Of a stretch of 14,377 bases of DNA, positions 1 through 7,819 are shown in pieces (position 1 is the stretch's first letter; the number at the start of each line of letters is the position of its first letter). A program made the translations under genes and the position numbers. The notes beneath the pieces are model-generated. The model had not been told where the DNA came from, did not search any database, and saw nothing but the letters and a program-made list of their open reading frames with translations. The stretch covers positions 1 to 14,377 of the forward strand of contig JBFHER010000080.1 of assembly GCA_041584055.1 (NCBI GenBank). The letters run 5' to 3'. The stretch comes from JBFHER01 sp041584055 (GTDB lineage Bacteria > Bacteroidota > Bacteroidia > Bacteroidales > UBA5342).

Positions 1-9
1 CAGGAAATC

Positions 10-1503
10 TTAACGCTTCATAAGCACTCCATTCACGACTTCGATCACCTTTAATGGTTTTATATAAGTGGTGAAAATTACTTCTTCGTCGGGTTTGTGA
101 AACATGTCGTAGCTTAAATCAATGGGAGCAACCGTTTCCTTTCCATTGTATTCAAGTTTAAATAAAATTCTTAGCTGAACATTCTGAAAGTTGATACCTT
201 TTAACAAGCTGGCATCAATCTTAGCAATAATCCTGTTGGCTTTTTTATTATTGATGTCCAGTAACAGACAGTTCTTTAATGTGAGGTTTTCAAGCGTTTT
301 ATTCGAGCAGATGATTCGGTTGTTTTTATCATTTTGAAGAGGGTTGTAGTTTTCAAAATAACCTTCGTCAGCATAAAATAGCTTATGCCATTCATTCTCC
401 TTGCTTCTGTCTGGTAACTTAATTTTTAAACTATCCCGAATATAGTCGGCTAGTTTATAAGTTGCAAGCAAGGAGCCACTGTATGTCATATGTTGATTGG
501 AGTTCAACGTATTTTCAAATGCATAAGGCCCAAATCCGATGTAGCCGGGTTCTTTTTGAAGATTAATCCATTTGCCTGAATGCACATTGATTAATTCAGA
601 AAGCGTCTTCTCCCATTTCTCATAATTAGAAATGTGCTTTTCATACATGGGAAGGGTTAAAAAGATTAGTTCAACATTTTTTTGCTTACACAGGTCCACA
701 ATTTTCTTTACATACTTTTCAGCATAAGCACTATAGGAATATTCTTCCCCTTTAACGGGTGCACCCAGGGCATCATATTTATCAAGATTTTGCTGCTCTA
801 TGCCTGTTTGAAATCGAACAAATCGTCCCAGATACAGCTTTTTATTTGTGGTGGGTTTTTTCTTGATGAGCTTTTTGTTGATGGCAAGCTGCGTGGTGTC
901 ATTGAAAATAAAATCGTGGTTCCTTAGCGTATTTGACCATGCATAAAAATAATTGTCGGAGCTAAATAAAAACGGCATGGAAGTGAGCTTTGTAACAAAA
1001 TCCTTGCGAGCATAGAAACTTTTAAATTGATCCGAAAGGTGCCCTGCTTCCAGTTCATAAGGGTTGAAGCTTGCAATGCCATAGGTTTCAATTACCACAA
1101 GCCTGGCATCAGTTCTTTTTAAAGCTTCCTTAAGTGCGAAATAAGAGTCTGAAATAAAGGTGCCCGGAGATGCCAGAATAAAAGCATTGACACCCAAAGC
1201 GGTACTCAGGTTTTTGGGGTTAATGCCGGAATAAAGATGGGAATTCCCCATTAAAAGGATGTCAACGTTCTGCTTTTCGGTAAATTCATAAAATGCATCC
1301 CATTTTTGTTTCGTGTGGTTGTTGCTGTTGTCCGGATTGTAATAGCCTTTCGTTTCAATGTAAAGGACGATACACAAAAACATAATTATTACGATTGATG
1401 CTTTTAGAAGGAATAATAGCACCGGTTTATCAGAAAGTGGTGTTTTCTTTGTTGCTTGCGTCCCCTGACCTTTTCTGTTCTGGGTTTTATTTTTCTTACT
1501 CAT
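10..1503 (-). CDS. Membrane-anchored SGNH-like protein, partner of an MBOAT O-acyltransferase
   Basis: This 497-residue protein probably acts outside the cytoplasm with the MBOAT protein encoded just upstream, as AlgJ/AlgX- or DltD-like partners do in polysaccharide or cell-wall O-acetylation. It begins with a Lys/Gln/Thr-rich basic tail (residues 1-26) and one hydrophobic segment (about 28-48), so it is likely a type II membrane protein. The motif LLMGNSHLYSG puts a candidate nucleophile at Ser88 (SGNH block I-like). A Rossmann-like strand VELIFLTLP lies near 277-285, and NQHMTYSG places a candidate catalytic His at 338. The usual Asp of a DxxH block is replaced by Asn/Ser residues. Residues about 395-497 form a further, probably beta-rich domain that I do not recognise. 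Only 6 nt separate it from the upstream gene, so the two are almost certainly cotranscribed. The SGNH fold and envelope location are inferred from motifs; substrate and acyl group are unknown. Confidence 0.7.
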   Translation of the reverse strand: MSKKNKTQNRKGQGTQATKKTPLSDKPVLLFLLKASIVIIMFLCIVLYIETKGYYNPDNSNNHTKQKWDAFYEFTEKQNVDILLMGNSHLYSGINPKNLSTALGVNAFILASPGTFISDSYFALKEALKRTDARLVVIETYGIASFNPYELEAGHLSDQFKSFYARKDFVTKLTSMPFLFSSDNYFYAWSNTLRNHDFIFNDTTQLAINKKLIKKKPTTNKKLYLGRFVRFQTGIEQQNLDKYDALGAPVKGEEYSYSAYAEKYVKKIVDLCKQKNVELIFLTLPMYEKHISNYEKWEKTLSELINVHSGKWINLQKEPGYIGFGPYAFENTLNSNQHMTYSGSLLATYKLADYIRDSLKIKLPDRSKENEWHKLFYADEGYFENYNPLQNDKNNRIICSNKTLENLTLKNCLLLDINNKKANRIIAKIDASLLKGINFQNVQLRILFKLEYNGKETVAPIDLSYDMFHKPDEEVIFTTYIKPLKVIEVVNGVLMKR

Positions 1504-1509
1504 AATGAT

Positions 1510-2943
1510 CTAGAACTGGAAGTAAATAAAATTATTATCGTTTAAACCAACACCATAGCTGCCATAAAATAGAATGATGGCAATTATGGATGTGTAAACA
1601 GCCCACCTGAAAATGAAGTTGAGGGAAGTAAACCACTCGTATAAACCTTTGAATTTTTCCTGAAAGATCTCAAAAATCATGTAAAGGATTAAAAGTTGAA
1701 TTGTAAAAGAAAATTCCAGGGAGTTCAGTCCATAATTGTATAAAATCCCTTTCCCTGCCTGTCCAAAATGGGAGAACATTACCATGGCCTCGTTGAAGGT
1801 TTGTGCCCTAAAGAAAATCAAAGACAAAGCCCATAAGGATGAAATGAATATGCTGATAAAAACCTTCTTAACATTGTTGTTTTCAGTCTTCCTGAAAAAG
1901 CGGTCAAAGCTTAAAATGAATAGACCGTTAAGAAAACCCCAAATAACAAAATTCCAGGATGCGCCATGCCACAAGCCACTTAGTACAAATACAATTAAGA
2001 TGTTTTGGATGAGCTTAATGTTACCTTTCCTGTTACCTCCTAAGGGGATGTATACATAATCTCTAAACCACGAACTTAAACTAATGTGCCACCTTTTCCA
2101 AAAGTCAGAAAATGAAGTGGACAGATAAGGTCTTCTAAAATTGGTTGATAGCTTAAAGCCCAGCGTTCTTGCACTACCAATGGCAATGTCAGAGTAGGCT
2201 GAAAAATCCAGGTAAAGCTGAAACGCAAAGAAAATAACAGCAACAATTGTGGTCGTGCTATCTAAATTGTGCACATCACCATAGGTTTTATCCACAAAAA
2301 TGGCCAGACGATCAGCGATCACTATCTTTTTAAAAAAGCCCCAGGCCATTAAAAATAATCCACTGCGTAATAAGTCGTAATTAATTGACTTCTCCTTTAG
2401 AAACTGAGGGAGCAGATCTTTTGCTCTTTCAATAGGGCCGGCGACCAATTGTGGGAAGAATGAGACAAAGGCAAAGAAAGCAAAAATGTCATCCGTTGGT
2501 TTAAACTTCTTATAATAAATGTCAAGGGTGTAACTCAGTGTCTGAAAAGTGTAGAAACTTATCCCCACAGGAAGGATGATATTCATTCTCGAATAATCGA
2601 AGCTGACACCCAGGAAGGTGAAGGCATCCACAAAGCTTTCGGCGAAGAAATTGAAATATTTGAAGAAGCCCAAAAATCCAATATTTACTGCAAGACTTAT
2701 AAACAGCAATATCTTTCGTTTCTTATTGTCGCCTTCAAGGTCGATCCTATTCCCAATAATGAAGTCGACGATTGAACTTATTACAATAAGTGATAAAAAA
2801 CGCCAATCCCACCAGCCATAAAAAATATAACTGACAACAATCAAAAAAATATTTTGGGAACGTATGTTTCGTTTGAAAAACAACCAGTACAAGAGGAATA
2901 CTATTGTAAAGAATATTCCAAAATCAATCGAATTAAAAATCAT
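1510..2943 (-). CDS. MBOAT family O-acyltransferase (AlgI/DltB-like)
   Basis: This 477-residue polytopic membrane protein belongs to the membrane-bound O-acyltransferase family. Such proteins pass an acyl group, usually acetyl, across the membrane for attachment to an exported polymer. The sequence is hydrophobic throughout. It carries the family hallmarks in order: LPVGISFYTFQ (about 124-134), FFPQLVAGPIER (162-173), YLDFSAYSDIAIG (244-256), FWKRWHISLSSWFRDY (281-296, His286) and LSGLWHGASWNF (321-332), where His326 is the expected catalytic histidine. Length is typical for AlgI-type proteins (roughly 450-520). It is the first gene of a two-gene operon with an SGNH-like partner. No polymer synthesis or export genes appear in the window, so the substrate (alginate-like glycan, O-antigen, peptidoglycan or other) cannot be named. 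The start is preceded by A-rich DNA and no clear Shine-Dalgarno, which is usual for Bacteroidota. Confidence 0.93.
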   Translation of the reverse strand: MIFNSIDFGIFFTIVFLLYWLFFKRNIRSQNIFLIVVSYIFYGWWDWRFLSLIVISSIVDFIIGNRIDLEGDNKKRKILLFISLAVNIGFLGFFKYFNFFAESFVDAFTFLGVSFDYSRMNIILPVGISFYTFQTLSYTLDIYYKKFKPTDDIFAFFAFVSFFPQLVAGPIERAKDLLPQFLKEKSINYDLLRSGLFLMAWGFFKKIVIADRLAIFVDKTYGDVHNLDSTTTIVAVIFFAFQLYLDFSAYSDIAIGSARTLGFKLSTNFRRPYLSTSFSDFWKRWHISLSSWFRDYVYIPLGGNRKGNIKLIQNILIVFVLSGLWHGASWNFVIWGFLNGLFILSFDRFFRKTENNNVKKVFISIFISSLWALSLIFFRAQTFNEAMVMFSHFGQAGKGILYNYGLNSLEFSFTIQLLILYMIFEIFQEKFKGLYEWFTSLNFIFRWAVYTSIIAIILFYGSYGVGLNDNNFIYFQF

Positions 2944-3431
2944 ATTTACTTTTTCTTTGCGATGCGAATGTTATTCGTTAATTGTAAGCCTGATACATCA
3001 TGTTTGGGTTTTGAAAATGTATCAAAATTATCTCCAAATCCGATTGTCACCTTTTGCTTGATTCAAAGGGGATGACTGACAAGAAAATAGCCATGCCGGG
3101 AGTAAGGGCTCAATAAATCCGAAAAATACAAATTTTCAGATTCATAAAATAAATTTCCGGAAAATATTATTTCTGATAACAAGTTGGGAGAAAAATCTAA
3201 TAGTATAATGCCATGTATGGCCTTGCGTACAACTGCTCTTTTTTTGCAGTATGACGGTCCTTTTTAAAAACTGTACTCTTGCTTGTGGATTTATTTAGAC
3301 CTCTAAAGTTGAGTGGATTAGGTTGTGTGTCGGACAAAACCAATTTTTTAAATTAGTTAAATAGTGTGAAAGTTTGAATATGGCGTAATACTTCTGTGTC
3401 TAACGAATGTTTATCGGTAAAAATTTAAAAA
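2944..3431. other. 488-bp divergent intergenic region
   Basis: This AT-rich stretch separates the MBOAT operon from the TonB-dependent receptor and should hold both promoters. Near the left end there is a TAATTTTG -7-like match on the minus strand. I find no clear TTTG/TAnnTTTG pair in front of the receptor gene. A short inverted repeat GCCAT-GT-ATGGC lies at about 3211-3222. The open frames that reach into it from the left (up to 73 codons) have no recognisable product and mostly lie antisense to the MBOAT gene. No tRNA, riboswitch or repeat array was recognised. Confidence 0.5.
3023..3030 (-). promoter_or_regulatory. Candidate -7 element for the MBOAT-SGNH operon
   Basis: On the minus strand this reads TAATTTTG, a full match to the Bacteroidota sigma-ABfr -7 consensus TAnnTTTG. 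It would give a leader of roughly 70 nt before the MBOAT start. No TTTG -33 element is visible at the expected 19-21 nt spacing, and a six-fixed-base motif is expected by chance in AT-rich DNA, so this is only a candidate. Confidence 0.3.
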
Positions 3432-5882
3432 ATGAAACGTTTGTTATTTTACATATTATCTCTGTTTGCGATCACTTCATACGCACAAAAAGCACCTGAA
3501 TCTGGCATTCCTAAAGGACAGGTAAGAGGGGTCATTATTGATGAGAATTCTGGTGCGCCCATCGAGTATGCCAATGTGGCAATTTATTCCAGTGAACTGG
3601 ATGAACTCGTTACCGGCGGGATAACAAATATGCAGGGCGAATTCACCATTGAGGCTTTGAAGCCCGGAAGATACTACGCGAAGGTTAAGTTCATTGGATT
3701 TAGGGAGCGTCAGGTTGATAATTTTCAGATTAATCGACAAAACATTGATCTGGACTTGGGTAAGATTCTATTGGAGCCTTCAGTGGAGTCTTTGCAAGGG
3801 GTCGAGATTGTTGCGGATAAGAAAGCTGTATCCTATAAGATTGACAAAAAGATTGTAAATCCGAGTCAGTTTATGTCGGCCGTTTCTGGAACAGCTGTTG
3901 ATGTGCTGGCCAACACACCATCCGTAACTGTGGACGTAGAGGGAAATGTTTCTCTTCGCGGCAGTTCTAATTTTACTGTTTTAATTGACGGTCGTCCATC
4001 CCCATTTACTGCTTCCGATGCGTTGGAACAGGTTCCGGCTGCTCAGATAGAAACAATAGAAATCATAACGAATCCATCCGCCAAATACGATCCGGATGGG
4101 ACTTCAGGCATCATCAACATAATCACAAAAAAGAATTCACAGCAGGGCATCAACGGGATTGTAAATGTGAATGCATCGTCCATAGGATCTTATAGTGGAG
4201 ATTTTCTGCTAAACTACAGAAAAAATAAGTTTAACTTTTTTGTGGGTGCCAACCGTTCTGACGGGGTCAGACAAGGAAGCTATAATGGCACCACGGAAAG
4301 TTACAAAGGAGACACGACTTACTACACACTACAGGAAGGGAATGGGGAGAAGGGTCGTAATACAAATTCTCTTAAAACAGGCTTTAATTATTCCTTTAGC
4401 GACAATTTTGTTGCAGGCATAAATTTAAATGCAGGTTATAAACAACGATATGATTTGAACACATTGGATTATACAGAAGGTTCTACCTTTGGTCAGGACT
4501 TCAAGACCAAAAGCGTTGCAGAAAACATTTCTGATGGCAACTTTTTTTCCGGTGATATTAATTTCGAGAAAAAGTTTAAAGGTGAAGGACATCAGCTTAT
4601 TGGGATGTTTTTTTACGAGTTAAGTAACAGTGAAGAAGCAGCGGTAAACGACAGAACAATGGATGATGGCTCGTTTTTAGATGGGCAAAAGTCGTGGGAA
4701 ACAGACGATTCAAGAGAATATCGCCTAAAACTGGATTACACACTGCCAATAAGTGAGACAATAAAACTGGAATCAGGTTATCAATGGCGTGGTGACCTTG
4801 AAGATTCCTGGACTGATCAATTGTTTTACACTGAACCAAACAGTGCCGGTGCAGATAAAAATTCTCCCAATTATTACGAAAGTACATTCAATCGTAACAT
4901 TCATTCTGCCTATTCCACTTTGGCATCCGAATTGGGATCCTTTGGCTATCAGATTGGGTTGCGTGCTGAATACACTGATCGCCAAATCAATTATGTGAAA
5001 GATTTAGAGCCCATTGATTCAAAAATTGAGCGCCTTGATTTCTTCCCTACCTTGCACCTTTCTTACAAACTGGGAGAAACAAATCAAATGATGGCGAGCT
5101 ATTCCAAACGCATCGAACGTCCGCGTGGACATTATCTGGAACCCTTTGAGACCTGGACTGACTCTTACTCTGTTCGCTCGGGAAATCCGGATTTATTGCC
5201 AGAATACATTAACAGTTATGAACTTAGCTATCAAAAAGAATTGAAAAAGGGCTTTTTCTCCCTGGAAGCTTTTTACCGGACAACAGAAAATAAGATCGAT
5301 CGGGTACAATCCCTTTGGGTAGATCCTGCAACCGGAGAAGTGTCGAATACCATCAGTCGTATGACAGTGGCAAATACAGGTTCGGATTATGCACTGGGGA
5401 TCGAGGGAATGGTGAATTTGAAACTCAAAGACTGGTGGTCTCTGAATATTAACGGAAGCACTTTTAATTACCGGGTTGAGGGTGATGAATCGGCTGGATA
5501 TGGCAGTGCGGAAAGTCAAAACTGGAATACACGGATCAGCAATACCTTTAATTTGTCTAAGACATCTCGCGTTCAGTTTGACTACATGTATAACAGTGCA
5601 TCCATTTCTGCACAAGGTGAAAGGGGAGCGTTTGCATTTTCAAATTTATCTTTCAGACAGGAATTTATGCAACGTAAACTGTCGGCCACAGTTTCTGTAA
5701 TGGATGTATTCAATACTGCCAAGTTTGACTACATTGCAAAAGGTGATGGGTTTAAAACTGAGCGTCACTGGGACATGACATCCCCAATTGTTCAACTGCA
5801 GCTATCTTACAAAATCAACAACTTCACGGCGAAAAAGGAAAGGGGTGGAGAAGGTGAAGGAATGGATATGGATGGCTTCTAA
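3432..5882 (+). CDS. TonB-dependent outer membrane receptor (OMP_b-brl_3 family)
   Basis: This 816-residue protein is predicted to be a TonB-dependent outer-membrane receptor of the outer membrane beta-barrel family 3 type common in Bacteroidota. It has a signal peptide (MKRLLFYILSLFAITSYAQ), a carboxypeptidase-regulatory-like beta-sandwich (about 29-112, with GEFTIEALKPGRYYAKVKFI), a plug domain (about 125-235, with VDVLANTPSVTVDVEGNVSL, LRGSSNFTVLIDGRP, IETIEIITNPSAKYDPDGT and SGIINIITKK), then a barrel of alternating beta strands to about residue 800. A short hydrophilic tail rich in Lys, Glu, Gly and Met follows the last strand, as I recall for this family. It is monocistronic here: no SusD homologue, FecI/FecR pair or TonB/ExbBD gene adjoins it. 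It is therefore probably not a classical SusC-type glycan receptor, and the ligand (metal chelate, peptide or other) cannot be assigned. The start is placed directly before the signal peptide. Confidence 0.92.
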   Translation: MKRLLFYILSLFAITSYAQKAPESGIPKGQVRGVIIDENSGAPIEYANVAIYSSELDELVTGGITNMQGEFTIEALKPGRYYAKVKFIGFRERQVDNFQINRQNIDLDLGKILLEPSVESLQGVEIVADKKAVSYKIDKKIVNPSQFMSAVSGTAVDVLANTPSVTVDVEGNVSLRGSSNFTVLIDGRPSPFTASDALEQVPAAQIETIEIITNPSAKYDPDGTSGIINIITKKNSQQGINGIVNVNASSIGSYSGDFLLNYRKNKFNFFVGANRSDGVRQGSYNGTTESYKGDTTYYTLQEGNGEKGRNTNSLKTGFNYSFSDNFVAGINLNAGYKQRYDLNTLDYTEGSTFGQDFKTKSVAENISDGNFFSGDINFEKKFKGEGHQLIGMFFYELSNSEEAAVNDRTMDDGSFLDGQKSWETDDSREYRLKLDYTLPISETIKLESGYQWRGDLEDSWTDQLFYTEPNSAGADKNSPNYYESTFNRNIHSAYSTLASELGSFGYQIGLRAEYTDRQINYVKDLEPIDSKIERLDFFPTLHLSYKLGETNQMMASYSKRIERPRGHYLEPFETWTDSYSVRSGNPDLLPEYINSYELSYQKELKKGFFSLEAFYRTTENKIDRVQSLWVDPATGEVSNTISRMTVANTGSDYALGIEGMVNLKLKDWWSLNINGSTFNYRVEGDESAGYGSAESQNWNTRISNTFNLSKTSRVQFDYMYNSASISAQGERGAFAFSNLSFRQEFMQRKLSATVSVMDVFNTAKFDYIAKGDGFKTERHWDMTSPIVQLQLSYKINNFTAKKERGGEGEGMDMDGF

Positions 5883-5930
5883 AAAAACTAAAAAGCTTTG
5901 TCCCAGATCACAGTGGTTTAATTGTCGTAA

Positions 5931-5978
5931 CAAAAAATCGGCTACTCCCTTAAAAACAATTAAAGGAGTAACCGATTG
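5931..5978 (-). terminator. Rho-independent terminator of the purC-fucU operon
   Basis: Two 18-nt arms (5936-5953 and 5960-5977) are inverted repeats around a 6-nt loop. They match at 16 positions. The two remaining positions are C·A mismatches on the plus strand but G·U wobbles on the minus strand (5942/5971 and 5949/5964). On the minus strand the stem runs directly into a six-T tract (5937-5932). Both facts indicate that it ends minus-strand transcripts coming from fucU, about 70 bp upstream. It lies between convergent genes, and on the plus strand the stem is followed by GAATTTTG, so weaker termination of the receptor transcript is also possible. Confidence 0.88.
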
Positions 5979-6047
5979 AATTTTGTGTCGATTGAACTAT
6001 AAACAGACATTCAACTGAAGCATTAAAGCATGCCTCAGCCAATGGTT

Positions 6048-6482
6048 TTAGTCAATTGGGGTAACACCTTTTTTAAGTAATATATTTCCGTATTTGGCAG
6101 TTTCTCCGGTCATTACAACAGCAAAAGCGCCACGTGCTTTGTCATAAAAATCAAAACGGCCAATGCGTTCAATTGCAGGCACATTTGGGTTTGTTTCGTG
6201 GATGCGCTTCATGTATGCTTCTTCTACGGTTGGATCCAATGTATCTCCCTCAACAGCAGCCATCATGGTCAGTGGGTGCGGAACATAAGCATCCAGTTCA
6301 AAAAGAGGAAGAATTGCAGATAACAGGTCAGGAATACTCAGCCCATCGGCACGCAATACTCGATTGTTGAAGGACTCTCCCGGGAAATGTGCATCTGCCA
6401 GAATAATTTCGTCTCCATGCCCCATGCGAGCAAGTACTTGTAAAAGCTCAGGGCTAATCAATGGTGAAATACCTTTTAACAT
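6048..6482 (-). CDS. fucU: L-fucose mutarotase (FucU, RbsD/FucU family)
   Basis: This 144-residue cytosolic protein matches the FucU branch of the RbsD/FucU family, which interconverts alpha and beta anomers of L-fucose and some related sugars. The N-terminus MLKGISPLISPELLQVLARM is very close to what I recall of Escherichia coli FucU, as are MGHGDEI, the DAHFP block, IPLFELDAYVPHP, MMAAVEGDTLDP and the C-terminal TGETAKYGNILLKKGVTP. His22 and Asp30, in the conserved active-site segment, are both present, and Tyr is kept in the AKYGN segment. Length is normal (about 140). It lies 34 bp downstream of purC on the same strand and is followed by a strong terminator, so the two are probably cotranscribed. 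No fucose isomerase, kinase, aldolase or permease gene is in view. The family call is firm; the exact physiological sugar is inferred. Confidence 0.93.
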   Translation of the reverse strand: MLKGISPLISPELLQVLARMGHGDEIILADAHFPGESFNNRVLRADGLSIPDLLSAILPLFELDAYVPHPLTMMAAVEGDTLDPTVEEAYMKRIHETNPNVPAIERIGRFDFYDKARGAFAVVMTGETAKYGNILLKKGVTPID

Positions 6483-6516
6483 AATTATAAGTTTTATTTT
6501 TTATGAGCTAAAAGTT

Positions 6517-7464
6517 TTACAATGACTTCAAATAGGCAGTAACGTTTTTTTCAATGCGATCTGCAACAAGGGAAGCATCTGCTTTAATAAACTTTTCTCC
6601 AACAATGTTTTCGTAAAGCTCTATGTATCGCTCTGAAACCTGTTCTACATAGTCTGCAGTCATTTCAGGAACCTTTTGACCTGCCTGCCCCTGAAATCCA
6701 TTTTCGATCAACCATTGACGCACAAATTCTTTTGACAATTGCTTTTGATTCTCCCCTGCTTTTAATCTTTCTGCATACCCTTCTGCATAGAAATAGCGGG
6801 ATGAATCCGGAGTGTGAATTTCGTCGATTAGATAAATCTGACCATTTTTCTTGCCAAATTCGTATTTGGTGTCCACAAGAATTAAGCCTCTTTCAGCAGC
6901 CATCTCAGTTCCTCTTTGAAACAGTGCTCTTGTATATGCTTCAAGTTTAAGATACTCCTCTTCGCTCACGAGCCCCTGGGCAAGGATTTCTTCACGGCTG
7001 ATGTCCTCGTCATGCCCTTCCATTGCTTTTGTGGTCGGTGTGAGTAGTGGCTGTTCAAATTTTTGATTCTCAACCATCCCATCGGGCATAGGGACACCAC
7101 AAATCATTCGTTTCCCGGCTTTGTATTCACGCCATGCATGCCCGGTAAGATAGCCGCGAATCACCATTTCAACCATGTATTGCTCACAGTTATGCCCAAC
7201 CGTTACCATTGGATCGGGAGATGCAATCTTCCAGTTGGGTACAATGTCTGATGTTGCATCCAGAAATTTTTCAGCAATTTGGTTAAGCACCTGCCCTTTG
7301 TATGGAATACCCTCGGGCAATACCACATCAAAGGCTGAAATACGGTCCGTTACAACCATGGCAAGAAATTCACCATTGATGTCATAAACATCCCTTACTT
7401 TACCATGATAAACACTCTTTTGTCCGGGGAAATTGTAGTCTGTTCTAACAAGCGCTTTACTCAT
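6517..7464 (-). CDS. purC: Phosphoribosylaminoimidazole-succinocarboxamide synthase (SAICAR synthetase)
   Basis: PurC catalyses the ATP-dependent joining of aspartate to CAIR to give SAICAR in de novo purine synthesis, in the cytoplasm. Visible landmarks are the N-terminal GKVRDVYDI block (about 22-30), VVTDRISAFDVVLPEGIPYK, KGQVLNQIAEKF, VIRGYLTGHAWREY, the substrate-binding LTPTTKAMEGHDEDIS segment, LVDTKYEFG, and the signature LIDEIHTPDSSRY. At 315 residues it is of the longer form (as in yeast Ade1 and many Bacteroidota) rather than the roughly 237-residue form of E. coli and Bacillus. The extra length includes the C-terminal part after about residue 235. The start follows an A-rich leader, and a TACATTTG -7 element lies 25 bp upstream. 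It heads a probable operon with fucU, and no other pur gene is nearby. Confidence 0.97.
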   Translation of the reverse strand: MSKALVRTDYNFPGQKSVYHGKVRDVYDINGEFLAMVVTDRISAFDVVLPEGIPYKGQVLNQIAEKFLDATSDIVPNWKIASPDPMVTVGHNCEQYMVEMVIRGYLTGHAWREYKAGKRMICGVPMPDGMVENQKFEQPLLTPTTKAMEGHDEDISREEILAQGLVSEEEYLKLEAYTRALFQRGTEMAAERGLILVDTKYEFGKKNGQIYLIDEIHTPDSSRYFYAEGYAERLKAGENQKQLSKEFVRQWLIENGFQGQAGQKVPEMTADYVEQVSERYIELYENIVGEKFIKADASLVADRIEKNVTAYLKSL

Positions 7465-7819
7465 TTTTCTATTCTTTTTGATGTTTGTACAAATGTAAAA
7501 AAAAGAAAGGAAAATGTGTTGTAAGTACCTGTGATTTCACTCCTTTGTTCTTCCAGATAAGTGTGCAACGCTTTGGCAAACAATTTTTTGCTTGTTGGTA
7601 ATAAAACAAAAGAAAATATCAGATTAGAGATTAAGACACACATCTGAAAATGACTTGTCAAACTGCAGTGTTTAAAGCACTTAAATGCTGAGGCCTTCAG
7701 AACGATTCAAGGGGATAAACATATTTATAATACGTGTATTTTTTAAGGAGCAAAAAAAAGCGGGCAGATGTCCCTGTTTTCGTCAAAAGTTGAGTAATTT
7801 TAAAGAAAATTGACAGACT
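7465..7819. other. 355-bp divergent intergenic region between purC and glgB
   Basis: This AT-rich spacer must contain the promoters of both flanking genes. The purC -7 candidate lies at its left end. In front of glgB a TAATTTTA element (about 7795-7802) differs from TAnnTTTG at one position, but no -33 partner is visible. A short AT-rich inverted repeat AATAC-GT-GTATT lies at about 7732-7743 and is followed by T residues; its stem is too weak to call a terminator. A 66-codon open frame on the minus strand overlaps the purC start but has no recognisable product. No RNA gene was recognised. Confidence 0.5.
7490..7497 (-). promoter_or_regulatory. Candidate -7 element for purC-fucU
   Basis: The minus strand reads TACATTTG, a full match to the Bacteroidota -7 consensus TAnnTTTG, 25 bp before the purC start codon. 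That implies a short leader of about 15-20 nt. A T-rich tract lies just upstream, but no TTTG -33 box sits at the usual distance. Position and match make this the best single promoter candidate in the window. Confidence 0.45.

Noticed and set aside
2854..3075. 73-codon plus-strand open frame entering the 2944-3431 intergenic region
   Set aside because: It starts antisense inside the MBOAT gene, gives no recognisable protein and has no start signals. It is probably a chance frame.
5193..5615. 140-codon minus-strand open frame antisense to the TonB receptor
   Set aside because: The receptor barrel is coding on the plus strand. The Cys/His-rich antisense product is what reverse-reading of barrel codons tends to give, and I see no spaced metal-binding motif.
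7461..7661. 66-codon minus-strand open frame whose stop overlaps the purC start (ATGA-like arrangement)
   Set aside because: The overlap resembles translational coupling, but the product has no recognisable features, and the best purC promoter element (7490-7497) lies inside it, so purC would be transcribed without it.
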